64,000 nucleotides of DNA, from the NCBI RefSeq assembly GCF_003265705.1, contig NW_020312966.1, forward strand, positions 23,028,566 through 23,092,565. The letters are read 5' to 3'. Positions 46,441 through 57,580 of the stretch are shown piece after piece (within the stretch, counting starts at the first letter, position 1; the number at the start of each line of letters is the position of its first letter). Source of the DNA: Callorhinus ursinus (taxonomy: Eukaryota; Chordata; Mammalia; Carnivora; Otariidae). The notes under the pieces are model-generated. The model worked only from the letters and a program-made list of their open reading frames with translations, did no database searches and was not told the DNA's origin. The position numbers were made by a program, and so were the translations under genes.

Positions 46441-47229
46441 TAAATAAAATTTGGAGCTTTTTAAATGTTTCAATAATTGAACTCTACTTGGCTTTTAAGC
46501 TCCACTTTGATTCATTGCAGAAAACTTAGTCTGATAATATCCAGATAAACCAGAGTCATCTGTCTGTCCCTTTAAATAAATCCTCAGGTCTGTTTCCGCC
46601 CATCTTCTCCTACGCCTGTGATCTAACTCCGAGAGTCCTTTCTCCTATTCAGCTACTGATGGTGGAAGGTATCTCCTTCACTTTTTGGTGAAGTAGTTCA
46701 TTTTGTTGGATCTTTCCTTAGCAACTGCTAGTCCCCTCATACCCACCAGAGTTCTACATGTTTCGTGCAGACTCTTCTGAGCTCCCACTTGGTTTCTGTT
46801 GGCATCCTTTTTGGTATCTCTTTCTCAATAATATAGAAAATTGTAAATGCTGCCAGTGTTACCTAGTATGTGTGTGTATGTGAGGGTATGAGGGTGTCTC
46901 AACATCTGTCCAATAACACCATACAGCCATTTATACTCTATCCTATTGCCACAGAGGGGAAGGAACTTTTATTTGAAGATCCCGCCATTCTTGATCTTCA
47001 TCCTGAGAGTGAAGGTCAGTTTTGCAATGGGATATCTACTGACTTGTATGTATTATTATCTTTACTCCCAAAACTCTGAGTTGTACCCACAGAGAAGTAG
47101 GATATATGGATTCATGGCAACCATCCAACTGCATCTAGGTGTTAGTAGTATCTCTATTAATAATTGGATATTCTCTCAAATTTTGTCCCAATACATTTTA
47201 ATAGTGTTAATATTTATTTCCTTCATTAG
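46441..47229. other. Unique stretch
   Basis: No gene or named repeat, apart from a short TG-rich patch at 46867-46890. Confidence 0.45.
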
Positions 47230-47310
47230 TTTATGACTTCGTTCTCAGTGTCTGACACAAATTCTAGACTATAGTAAAAACTTGATACTTGTTGAATTAA
47301 TATACTAACA
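47230..47310 (+). repeat. L2 terminal scrap
   Basis: 'ctcagtgtctgacacaaattctagac' and 'aaaacttgatacttgttgaattaat' equal the end of L2 ('agtgcctggcacat... aatatttgttgaatgaat'). About 80 bases. Confidence 0.5.
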
Positions 47311-47699
47311 TGATAAATATTATAGAATTAATTGCTGATATATATAATTAGATTAATATTTAAGATAATTCAATTGACAAGACATAAAAACCACAGTATA
47401 TACGAGGCCTTTGTATACATTTTTTGCCTGACCAATGTGGTAAATTTAATATTAATCCTAATTCTTTACTTCTTGTAGTTGTATTATAAATCCTTGTCAT
47501 GTTCTCTTAGTGAGTAGAATACACCTCCTTGTCCTTTGATTTGGGGCTTGCACATACAAGTTGCATTGACCAGATGGTGTTGAAGTTATGAGGCAAATAG
47601 ACTTAAACTGAATTTGAATCCTAGATTCCAGTAATAGAGAATATCCCTTATTGGATCAACCCTCCAATATAGATCAATCTATATCTATAGATTATAGAT
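47311..47699. other. Unique AT-rich stretch
   Basis: Nothing recognisable. Confidence 0.45.
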
Positions 47700-48720
47700 A
47701 ACAATAAACACCAGACAAAATAAAACCAAACAAAAAACCACCACCTTGAAAATGCTGGAGAGCAACCAAAAGCAGAAAAAAGCTTAAAGGAAATCTACAC
47801 TTAGAAGGCAAAGGAACTGAGTGAATCTCTCCTTCTTAGGGTCTTTGTATTTTTTCCATTAGGACAGGACCAAACGAGACCTTGCAGGGTAGTTATATTT
47901 GAGATAGAAAATCTGCAGCCTCATGGGCTTGAATGACAGAGGACAGAGTTTAAGCAAACATAATAGGTGGTGAGTAAAGGAGTAAATCCAAGAAAGGAAA
48001 GAGCTCAGATGTGAAGCCCTAATTCTGCATATAAGTTGCCCAAATTCCTGCTGACCCCTGTGCATGAACAGGAAAGACTTCAAGCAGCCAAACTAAGGAT
48101 AAAAGAATTGAAGAGAGATTTTTAGCTTATGCTTATGCCAGAAATGACAGTGTTTGAAGTTTGAGTCCAACCAATAAGAGCATTAAAAAAATCCAGGGTT
48201 TCTACAATGTATCTTTCAAAAATCCCAGGTTTCAATCCAAAATTACTAGACCTTAAAAGCACAGGAAAACGGAACACATAATCAAGAAATAGGTCAATTA
48301 ATAGAGATTGAACCTAAGACAACACAGGTGGGAAAAAATTTTAAAGGATTTTAAAGAAGCTATTTTAACTATATTCAGAAATGTAAAGAAAAATATGTTC
48401 TTAATGAATACACAAATAGGAAATCTAAGCTGAGAAATATAAACCATAAAAATTTTAAAGCTGAAAAAAATCTCAAAATAATCTCTGGATGGGCTGAACA
48501 GCTGATCATAGATGACAGAGGAAAGAATGTAAAGACAGAATAGAAGTTATCCAATAGGAAGAACAAATATAAAGCCCTGCTATACAATGTAGAATGCCTT
48601 TAAAAACTACCAAATATATCAAAAGGTTTCAAAGCTATTGGAGTCCCAGAAGAATACAAGAGAGAAAATAGGGCAAACAAATTTATTTAAAGAAATAATG
48701 GCTGAAATTTATCTCATGCA
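47700..48720 (+). mobile_element. L1M/HAL1-like 5' UTR and ORF1 remnant, sense
   Basis: 'ggatgggctgaacagctgatc', 'gacagaggaaagaatg', 'agaagttatccaataggaag', 'ggagtcccagaagaatac' and GAAATAATGGCTGAAATTTA occur in the order of an old L1 ORF1 region. The upstream purine-rich part fits its leader. Frames are broken. Confidence 0.65.
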
Positions 48721-49253
48721 TGAGATGGATCCATAAAATAGCCTGGAATCTGAGTCACTTCTCACTGTCTCTAACCTTAATAATATGGATTTCCTGTTGG
48801 GGAAGCTTGTCCCTTCTTCACAGAACTTAGTATACATCTTTCCCTGGAGTCAGGGAAGTTAAAAAGGATCCAGGGTGAAGTAGAATAATTGTAGGCCCAG
48901 CTGCTACCCTGAGCCAACAAGATTAGCCTTCCAACTAACTACAATACACACATGATACAAAAGTTCCTCATGACGGTGTCTCAGTATTTCAAGAGTTAAC
49001 AATATATGGCTGCTGACTGATGTACTTCTATTCTTCGAATTTTGCACAAAAATGTCTCTTGTCACTCAATGTAACAGAAAATGTATAGGGAAGATAAACA
49101 TGGTTAGATTAGCTAAATTGACACATTACAAACCCCAGTGCAGCCCACTCCTTGTCCCATTGGCAGCCACACATGTATCTTTAAACTTTACTTATTTCCA
49201 AATATAGTCTTCTTTCTGCCTAGCATTATACAGTTGTGTTGCCTACTATAAAA
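48721..49253. other. Unique stretch
   Basis: No gene or named repeat. Confidence 0.45.
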
Positions 49254-49399
49254 AATGGGTATTAAGGAGGGCATGTACTGCATGGAGCACCGGGTTTTAT
49301 ACGAAAACGATGAATCGTGGAACACTACATCAAAAACTAATGATGTATTGTATGGTGACTAACATAACATAATAAAATTAAATTAAATAAAATTGAAAA
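49254..49399 (+). mobile_element. Carnivore L1 3' end, about 145 bases, sense
   Basis: ATGGGTATTAAGGAGGGCAT, GCATGGAGCACCGGGTTTTA, ACTACATCAAAAACTAATGA and ACATAACATAATAAAATTAA are the last part of the carnivore L1 3' UTR. Severe 5' truncation. I could not find a convincing target duplication. Confidence 0.9.
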
Positions 49400-49757
49400 A
49401 AATAGTGCTAACACTAACTCCAGAACAGAATGTGAAATTTCTTTTTGTCTTTCGATGATATTTGTTCTTCTTCTAGTTGATTCACACTCTGATTTTGGAA
49501 ATGTTACTAAAATACTGGTATAAAAAGATACCTTCTATTAGCAAATCATACATTTGATGGTAAGAAAATGAGAGAGGAAAAGAAAGCAAAAATACTTGGT
49601 TTATATATAATCAAACTTTCAAATCAAAATAATGAAGGAATATTTATAATTATTATAGTACTCATTTCTGCACATGGTCACATGAGTGGTGTGTATAAAT
49701 ATATTCTTCCAATAATCATTTCATATTCCCTCTGCTCCCAGAAAGTATTACAGCTGG

Positions 49758-50622
49758 GAGGCGCCTGAGTGGCTCAGTCAGCTGGGCATCTGACTCTTGG
49801 TTTTGGCTCAGGTCATGGTCTCAGGGTCATGAGATGGAACCCTGCATCAGGTTCAGCACAGATCCTTCTTTTTTTTTTTTCTTCTTTTTTTCTTTTTTTT
49901 TCGTTATGTTAATCACCATATATTACATCATTTGTTTTGGTATAGTGTTCCGTGATTCATTGTTTGTTCATAACACCCAGTGCTCCATGTAGAATGTGCC
50001 CTCTTTAATACCCATCACCAGGCTAACCCATCCCCCTACCCTCCTCCCCTCTAGAACCCTCAGTTTGTTTTTCAGAGTCCATCATCTCTCCTGGTTCGTC
50101 TCCCCCTCTGACTTACTCCCCTTCATTCTTCCTCTCCTGCTATCTTCTTCTTTTTCTTTTTTCTTAAAATATGTTGCGTTATTTGTTTCAGAAGTACAGA
50201 TCTGTGATTCAACACTCTTGCACAATTCACAGCGCTCACCGTAGCACATACGCTCCCCAATGTCTATCACCCAGCCACCCCATCCCTCCCACCCCCAACC
50301 ACTCCAGCAACCCTCAGTTTGTTCCTGAGATTAAGAATTCCTCATATCAGTGAGGTCATATGATACATGTCTTTCTCTGATTGACTTATTTCACTCAGCA
50401 TAACACCCTCCAGTTCCATCCACGTCATTGCAAATGGCAAGATCTCATTCCATTTGATGGCTGCATAATATTCCATTGTGTATATATACCACATCTTCTT
50501 TATCCATTCAAGCACAGATCCTTCTGCTAAGGATTCTCTCCCTCTGCTCCTTCCCCCTTGCTTCTTCCTCTCTCGCTCTCTCCTTCTCTCTCTCTCAAAT
50601 AAATAAATAATCTTAAAAAAAT
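49758..50622 (+). mobile_element. Can-SINE (SINEC), older form, sense, split by an L1
   Basis: The left part is 49758-49869 (GAGGCGCCTGAGTGGCTCAG, CATCTGACTCTTGGTTTTGG) and the right part is 50526-50622 (CT-rich region and AAAT tail). A perfect 16-bp target duplication AAAGTATTACAGCTGG lies at 49742-49757 and 50623-50638. The L1 at 49870-50510 entered its body. Confidence 0.97.
49870..50510 (-). mobile_element. Carnivore L1, 5'-truncated (about 640 bp), antisense, inside a SINE
   Basis: A perfect 15-bp target duplication, AGCACAGATCCTTCT, lies at 49855-49869 and 50511-50525. From left: T/C-rich tail, reversed 3' end (CGTTATGTTAATCACCATAT), two related 3' UTR modules (about 49970-50075 and 50210-50330), then the ORF2 C-terminus read on minus (IYTMEYYAAIKWNEILPFAM). 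Truncated at 50510. Confidence 0.97.
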
Positions 50623-50846
50623 AAAGTATTACAGCTGGTTGTTGTACCTTGCCTGGTGGGGTGGCCCAAATGTTCATTCATAAAAGACCTGGTCCTTGAG
50701 CAGTCCGGACCGAATTGAGTTTCTATGGTTTTTCGTTTCTGTTCCTAACTGAATGAAGTTGCTGTGACATTAATCACAGGACATGGAAATACTAAGAGGC
50801 AACCCACAGAATATATAAACATATTCCTCCTTACCCCCTTTATTAA

Positions 50847-51504
50847 AGAGTGAGCCCCCAAATTTATGTCCACCTGGAATCACTGAATATAACTTTATTT
50901 GAAAATATGGTATTTGCAGATGTAATCAAGTTAAGATGAGGGTCATACTTAATTAAGATGGACCCTAAATCCGATATGAATGTTGCCCTTATAGGAAGAA
51001 GGAGATTTGGACACAGATCACACAGCAGAAGGCCATGTGACAATGGAGGCAGAGATTGAAGCAATGCAGCTATAAACTAAGGAATGCCAACAATTGCAAG
51101 CAACCACCAGAAGCTAGAAAGAGACAAGGAAAGATCAATCCTCCTATAGAGCCCTCAGAGAAAGCTTAGTCCTGCTGACAACTTGATTTCAGACTTCTAG
51201 ACTCCAATATTATGAGAAAATAAAGTTCTACTGTTTTTGTTTTTGTATTTTTAGAGAGAGAGAGAGAGAGTCCAAGCTGGGGGTGGAGAGGAGGCACAGG
51301 CAGGGGGAGAGAATCTTAAGTAGGCTCCACACCCAGCACAGAGGCTGATGTGGGGCTGGATCCCACCATCCCCAGATCGTGACCTGAGCTGAAATCAAGA
51401 GTTGGATGCTCAACTGACTGAGCCACCCAGGTGCCCCAAGTTCTATTGTTTTAAGCCACCTAGTTTGTGGTACTTTATTATAGCAACCTTAGATAACTAA
51501 TATA
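50847..51504 (+). mobile_element. MaLR/MLT1-type LTR, sense, split by a SINE
   Basis: 'gagcccccaaatttatgtccacc', GCAGATGTAATCAAGTTAAG, 'gaggcagagattgaagcaatgcagc', 'caccagaagctagaaagag', CTTGATTTCAGACTTCTAG and, beyond the SINE, TAAGCCACCTAGTTTGTGGT follow the LTR order, ending near CTAATATA. Its orientation is opposite to that of the ERVL internal sequence around it, so it is an independent insertion. Confidence 0.8.
51238..51437 (-). mobile_element. Can-SINE (SINEC), antisense, inside the LTR
   Basis: The tail TTTGTATTTTTAGAGAGAG is followed by a GA-rich body, GCTGATGTGGGGCTGGATCC and the reversed head GAGCCACCCAGGTGCCCC. The target duplication is AAGTTCTACTGTTTT (51223-51237) and AAGTTCTATTGTTTT (51438-51452), one mismatch. 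Confidence 0.97.
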
Positions 51505-52987
51505 ACTACCTTGTGTACTAACAACCCAATTTCCCTTTGATAGTCAAGAACAATCACCCCAGCCAGTACAGTAAATCACATTCTGTCTGTTGGTTCACTG
51601 ACATGAGGAGTCCAAAGTAGACAGGTGGCAGTCTCAACCTCCATGTTAATGGAATCGTTGTTCCCTCCAGTGGAAATATTCCTCCCTTTGAAAGTAACTA
51701 AAACCTCTAGAGCAGCAGAATCCAAAGTCATGGGCTGTACTTATGTGAAGGTTTTGATTTAGAGCATATACCATATCCTGGAGGACCACCCCTGCCCAGA
51801 AAAGCGTTTCTACCTATTTGGTTCTATAACTGAGACTTCAAAGACGATCTCACAGTTTTGTCAGTGAGATCATCCAAGATGAAGAGGACCATGGGAAGAG
51901 AAGTGAATTCCATAAATATGGTCTCATTTTCTCACTTCATTTGCTTCAAAACGAGTTCCTTGGTCAGATGCAATGCTGTATGGATTACAATGATGGTGGG
52001 TAAGGAATTTCCTAAGTTCACAAATTATATTTTGGCATAGGTCAGTGGAGGAAAATCCATATCTGTAGTAAGTGACTATTCCAGTGAAAACAAAACACTG
52101 TCCCTTCTATGATGGATGCGGTACAATGTAACAAACCTCCCACTAGGTAAATGGCTGAACACCCTGAAAAATGATGCCTGTCAGCTGGAAGCAATCCCCT
52201 CCTCATCATCTTTACTAACAGATACATAGAGAAAATCACTCACCAAATCAATAACTTCATACCAGATGCAAGGGGGTATGCTGATTTGAGCCAAGAGTGA
52301 AACCACATCTGGAGCAGTACATTGGAGTCACCACCTTAATAATTTACACAACCCACTGTCATTTTCTAAGCCCTTTCTATTTTTTTCCCACAGGCCAAAA
52401 AGGTGAGTTGAATGGGGATGTGATGGGGATCACGATTAATAACTCCTGATGGTGGCACAGTCTCTACAATCCCTGCAGGAATGTGGTTTTATTGGCGGTT
52501 TAGTCTTTTCAAAGGTAAAGGCAGTTCTGGTTGCTTCCACTTGGCCTTTCCTACCAAAAACAGCCCACATTCCGTATCAGGCAACCAAGGTGGGGATTTT
52601 ACCAGCAGCTGAGTAGGGCTATTTCAGTTGCACATACTGGAACTGGAGAAATAACCACAGTGTAGATCAGGGGAGACATTGGACCCACTTTGAGATGGAA
52701 CTGAGCCCAAATTCCAATGATCACCTGATTTCCATAAGTCACTACTGTGACTGGTGTAACAGTGATTTCCAGTAACTACTGAAAAGTTGGATTATTTTCT
52801 CTTCACCGTAATAAGTACCACATGTCCCTTTGTGGAGGGCTAGGAGCAAGATAAAGAGTAAAACTTTTCAGCAGTATAGTGAGGTCCTCCTTCAATGGCA
52901 CTTGGCCTCTCCTTCATTCAGGAAGCCCTGAGGTGTGGACTGGCTTAAACAAATCCAACTAACAAGTGGATTTGTCAAGGTTGTAGG

Positions 52988-53008
52988 GTACAAGGTTGGA
53001 ACACACAC
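52988..53008. repeat. Short (CA)n tract
   Basis: About nine CA units within the ERVL remnant. Confidence 0.9.
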
Positions 53009-53839
53009 ACACACACAAAATCCACTGTGCTAAAATATATTAGCAACAAAACATTTCAGAATGATTCTCATTTCCTTAAGATCCACTCATACACCCATCC
53101 CTGGGGTCTGTTGATAGAAACTGGCAAAACCACGCACTTCTTTTGGTGTGTATACCTCCTGCATTATTTAATCTCATTCTCTAGGCCTTGCTAGACTTCA
53201 GCCTACTAATAGGTTTAGAAGCAAGGAGAAAAAATGAAGGTAGGTACTGAGGAGACTCACCAGTACATTGTGAGACAACTACGATTGGAGCGGGGGGTCA
53301 TTACAAGTCACCTAGGCAAGGACTGATTCATTGATAAACTGTGAAGTCAATTTCTGGAGGAACAGACTTTGGGTTTGATCTTCAGAAGTCGCGGCATCAT
53401 GATTATAGAGGAACAAGGTTTCTTTTAGAGCAGCGTACAGATGCTTTCAGGACTTTTATAAAGGACCTTGAACTGGGAATTATAAGCACCAAGGTCATCA
53501 TTCCTCCTGAAGTTTTCCAGCACGCTTAGAAAATCAACCAACTTATCCTATCATACTCCTTATTTTCACACACACACAAATATTCTAGAACAGCAAGTAC
53601 CTGGTCAATCAAAACTTGTCTTCAATACACACTTGATTATAGTATCTATGAGTAATAACAATTTTTGTACAACTACATTGCCACTGAATGTCATGAGCTA
53701 GTAGTGCCCCTATTTATCATTGATAAATCATCATTAATGTCTAAATTTAATCTGACCAAAAAACCCATCCCAAATAACCCAGAACAATTTATCAATCACA
53801 TGCTTAAGATTCTGCCCCTATGGGACCACTCTTGTTCAT

Positions 53840-54590
53840 GAATTCTCTATCAGTCAGGGTACAACTAGAGAAGCAAACCACTAGAATGATTTGACCCTAA
53901 GCAACTGTGGGAGCTGGTTCAACAAGCCCTATAATGTTTTTGTCTTCAAGTTTAAGTCTACAAGGCAGATAATCAAAAGGGAAGATGAACATAAAATGCA
54001 GGAGAACAAGAACAAGCTGGAACCCACATGGAATAAAACCTGTCTTAGTTCTTTATTGCTACATGTGAAACTACCCGAAACCTTAAGCTTAAAGCTAAGT
54101 AGGTAATGATGTATTATCACACAGTTTCTGTGGGTCAGAAATTCAGAGGCAGCTTAGCTAGATCTCTCATGAAGTTTTAGTCAGGTATGGACTAGGGCTT
54201 CTGTCATCTGAAGGCCTGACTGGGGCTGTAGTGCCCACTTCCGAGATGGCTCACACCTATGGCTGGGTTGCTTGCACACTGTTGGAAAGAGAACTTATCT
54301 TCTCACTACATGACTCTTTTCCCAGATCTGCCTGAATTTTCTTATAATATGTCCACTTGCTTTGCCTAGAATGAGTGATCCAAGACAGAAAGTGAGGAGA
54401 AAGTTAAAATGCCTTTTATGACTTAGTCTTTGAAACCATGCACCATCACTCCTTCCATATCCTATTTGTTAGAAGCAAAACTCTTAAGTCCTGCCCGCAC
54501 TTACAGGGCATGGAATTAGGCTCCCAGTTTTGAAGAGGAATGTGTCCAAAAAATTTGTGGTAATATTTTAAATCATAACATAAACTTACC
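53840..54590 (-). repeat. Ancient LTR-like fragments
   Basis: Two pieces. At 53846-54030, 'ctatcagtcagggtacaactagagaagc' is the antisense end of an old LTR. At 54035-54590, 'tcttagttctttattgctacatg', CACACAGTTTCTGTGGGTCA, 'ggcctgactggggctg' and 'ccatatcctatttgttagaagcaa' follow another common antisense LTR-like repeat. Families not named. Confidence 0.55.
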
Positions 54591-54599
54591 AGTAATTCC

Positions 54600-55130
54600 A
54601 CTCTTACATATTTACTCAAATGAAAGAAAGCATATGTTCACAAAAAGAGATCTATAAGAATGACCATAGCAGTTTTATTTAAAGTTGTAAAAAAACTAAA
54701 AAGAGTTCACACATCCATCAACAGGAGAATGGAAACACCTTGGTATATTCGCACGATGTAATACTACTCAGCAATAAAAAGAAACTTTGGATTATGCAAA
54801 TAGGGAAGAATGTTTAAAAATATTATGCTAAGTAAAACAGGCCTTATGCTTTTGATTTTTATGTATATGAAGTTCTAGAGCAGGCTAAGCTGTACCACAT
54901 AAACAAATCTGAGCAGTGGTTGCTCCTGAGGACTGGATGATGAGGACTGTGAAATGCCATGAGAGAATTTTCTGTGGTCATTATCACGCTCTATAATTTG
55001 ATAAGAATATGTTACACTAGTGTCTACATTCATCTAAACTCACAGAAAAGTATGCTCGATATTTGTGTATTTCCCTGTACATAAGTTGTACTCAAAATGT
55101 AACAAATACTAAATTCTTGATAATGATATG
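54600..55130 (+). mobile_element. L1M ORF2 end and 3' UTR, sense
   Basis: 'gtaattccactcttacatatttac', 'agaatgaccatagcagttttatt', CACACATCCATCAACAGGAG, 'taatactactcagcaataaaaag' and 'atgtatatgaagttctagagcagg' give the order of an old L1 3' part. Decayed. Confidence 0.8.
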
Positions 55131-55289
55131 CATTCTTACACGTTTAGATGTGAAATATTCTGTCGTCTGTAACTTTGACATACATAAAAATAAGACGAAT
55201 TAATGGATGGAGAGAGCAATACATAGCATTGGACATATATGTGGTAAAGTAAATACAGCAAAACATTAGTATTAGAATCTAGGCGGTGC

Positions 55290-55625
55290 TTGAATGGGTT
55301 ATCATTGTCCAGTGGCTTTATCTTTTCCATATGTTTGAGGTGTTGACAATAAAATGTTGGGGAACTATGTTTGAATGGTTTGGCTTGACCGCTTACAATT
55401 CTTCCATCACTGTAAGAATTAGCCGTGGTTTGCCCACTGATCTAAGGAAGGTAAGGCTTGACCCCAACATGTGGCTTGGAAGCCGAGTTAGCTAAGCCCA
55501 GGCTAAATCAGCCAAGCCTCATCTGCACCACAAATGGAAGAGTGAGGATAAGTTATTGTTTTAAGCGTCTGAAATTGGGGATAGTTTGTTACATAACATT
55601 ACTGTGGCAAGAACTAACCAAATTG
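55290..55625 (+). repeat. Ancient MaLR-like LTR fragment
   Basis: The right part, 'ttattgttttaagcgtctgaaattggggatagtttgttac' followed by CATTACTGTGGCAAGAACTA, is the 3' end of a common LTR. The left part is more diverged. Confidence 0.5.
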
Positions 55626-57047
55626 CTAAAGTATTTCCCCACATAATCACTCTGTAGAGAAGTGCTTATATAAAAAATGCTTCATTATATGTTGTGCAGA
55701 GGAAATTAGCAGCTATAAACCATGTCCTACGGGGCCTTAACTAGGGGAGACATACAGCAAGTGCATGGGCAAATGAGGAGCAGGTATGAAGCTAACGTTA
55801 TAAACACATTGCATACGTTCCCAGTGATAGAATGGTTAAGGCACTTGGCTTTGCTGCAGAGGAGAGTCAGCATCTGATAAGATTTGATTGAATTTAAAAG
55901 CAACCCATAATCAGTTTGGGGACGGTTTAGGTAAGAAGACACGGATGGCCTCCCAATGTGTCTTCATTACGGTTTCGTGATTGTGTGAGTAACGCTGCTG
56001 CTCAACCCAGAGACAGACTGCCCAGGGAGTGCAGTATTAAATTATATTCAGTGACACAGCTGCAGTGGCTATGATGAGCCCAAATTGGAGGAGACTCTCC
56101 GAGGAGGTTTAGAGAGAAGAAGAAAGAAAAGCTTTTGATTTTGATTTATGTCTAGCAACTCATTCAATTACATTTAATTAGCTCTTCAAATTAATTTTAA
56201 GCAATTTTTCAATCATTTTATGTGCAGCCCTCCTTTTTCTCTGTCTTTCCTTTCTCCTAAAATAGAACCTCGGGAAGAGACATTGGGCCAAAAAGTTGCA
56301 AAGCCTGTTTCTCTCATTGTCCATTGAAACCAACGCTCTTTTTAAAAGATCCATGAGCAGTCGTGACCCCGGCCTAGAAGCATCACCTCCAAGGCATGTC
56401 CATCCAAATGGGCTCAGGCTGGATAGTCTGGAGTCGAAAAGGCTCCTTGTCCTCCAGGGAAGCCATTCATCACCACCCGCAGCCTCTCAGCCCACTAATT
56501 GAAAATAAATAGGAGCATTTTTACTACTACAATAAAGGCTGACCTTTGTCCCCCAGACCTTTTGTCAGTTTGGGGAAAAATAAATGAGATTTAAAAAAAA
56601 AAAAAAAAATCTCTGTGTTTTATGGTTCACATCCCCTACCATGAATTCAACTGAAGGCCTCCTAAGAAGAGAAGGTCACCTGGTGCATCCGTCCCTTGAC
56701 CAGAAAAAGTATTAAATCATAAACTGTATGATCTAGACAGGGTTGGATCCTAAGCAAAATTATTAAGTTGAATGTCAGTGCCCTTCCCCGGACTTTTCAG
56801 TTCGTGCTGTCGAACTTAACATTTCATCCCCCTCACGCTTGGACACTCATGTGACCGCAGGTGGCCCCCTCCCTTTCCCCAGTGGTCAGGCAAGCCCCTA
56901 ATCTCCTGCCGGTGCATGCAGGAGATCCCCCTTTCCTACTGAACCTTGCACTATGCAGTTTACTCTTGCTTTTATGATCCACCATGACCTATAACTTAGG
57001 AAGTTAAAATACACGTTATTTATCTCATCTTCACCTAAATTATATGT
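55626..57047. other. Unique stretch, possible conserved element
   Basis: No retroelement recognised. 56140-56600 contains clustered homeodomain-like AATTA/TTAATT motifs (56160-56215), followed by a less AT-rich block and the A-run at 56593-56611. This composition would fit a conserved non-coding element. No coding evidence. Confidence 0.45.
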
Positions 57048-57270
57048 GTGGTATAGAGGAAAGAAGAGCTCAGAAATCAGGCAGACCTGAATTCAAATTT
57101 GGGTTTGAACAGTCAGTAGCTGTGCAATTTTGAACAAATGTCTTAACTTTTTTGAGCCATGTCTATAAAAGGGAATCATATCTATTTCATAGGCTATTGC
57201 AAATATTAAGAGTGATACTAAATAAAGCACCCAATAAAGAAGGTAGTACATATGCTCTTAGTAACTGTGT
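57048..57270 (+). repeat. MIR SINE relic, nearly full length
   Basis: 'tggtatagaggaaagaagagctcagaaatcaggcagacctg', 'agtagctgtgcaattttgaacaaatgtcttaac', 'catgtctataaaagggaatc', 'tttcataggctattgcaaat', ending 'agcacccaataaagaagg'. Ordered sense MIR. Confidence 0.85.
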
Positions 57271-57367
57271 ATCGTTACAACCCAAATATAAACTGTGGTC
57301 TGATAAAAGCTAAACAAGGCCACATTCTAGGCACTTTGAGTGTACAATCTCTCTCCCAGTTTTCTTT

Positions 57368-57561
57368 TTTTTTTTTAAGATTTTATTTATTTGAGAGAGA
57401 GAGAATGAGATAGAGAGAGAGAGCATGAGAGGGGGGAGGGTCAGAGGGAGAAGCAGACTCCCCGCTGAGCAGGGAGCCCGACGTGGGACTGGATCCCGGG
57501 ACTCCAGGATCATGACCTGAGCCGAAGGCCGTCGTTTAACCAACTGAGCCACCGAGGCACC
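57368..57561 (-). mobile_element. Can-SINE (SINEC), young arctoid-like form, antisense
   Basis: T-run and AAGATTTTATTTATTTGAG, GA-rich stretch, GAGGGAGAAGCAGACTCCCC, GGACTCCAGGATCATGACC and the reversed head GAGCCACCGAGGCACC. A 19-bp target duplication, CTCTCTCCCAGTTTTCTTT (57349-57367) and CTCTCTCCTAGTTTTCTTT (57562-57580), has one mismatch. Confidence 0.97.
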
Positions 57562-57580
57562 CTCTCTCCTAGTTTTCTTT

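Larger units (their letters stand above)
50680..53700 (-). mobile_element. ERVL-type endogenous retrovirus internal region, antisense, decayed
   Basis: Non-LTR-bounded remnant of an ancient class III (ERVL) provirus. Outside the inserted LTR, about 50680-50846 and 51505-53700 follow the antisense order of ERVL pol as I know it from other mammals. An integrase-type part lies near 51.9-52.2 kb and upstream pol/gag-side sequence near 53.1-53.6 kb. Stops and frameshifts occur throughout and no frame exceeds about 65 codons, so nothing is functional. Family assignment is from memory of antisense genomic segments; the ends are approximate. Confidence 0.7.

Noticed and set aside
53341..53529. 62-codon frame with an ordinary-looking protein composition
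   Set aside because: It is on the strand opposite to the ERVL remnant and overlaps it; not a gene.
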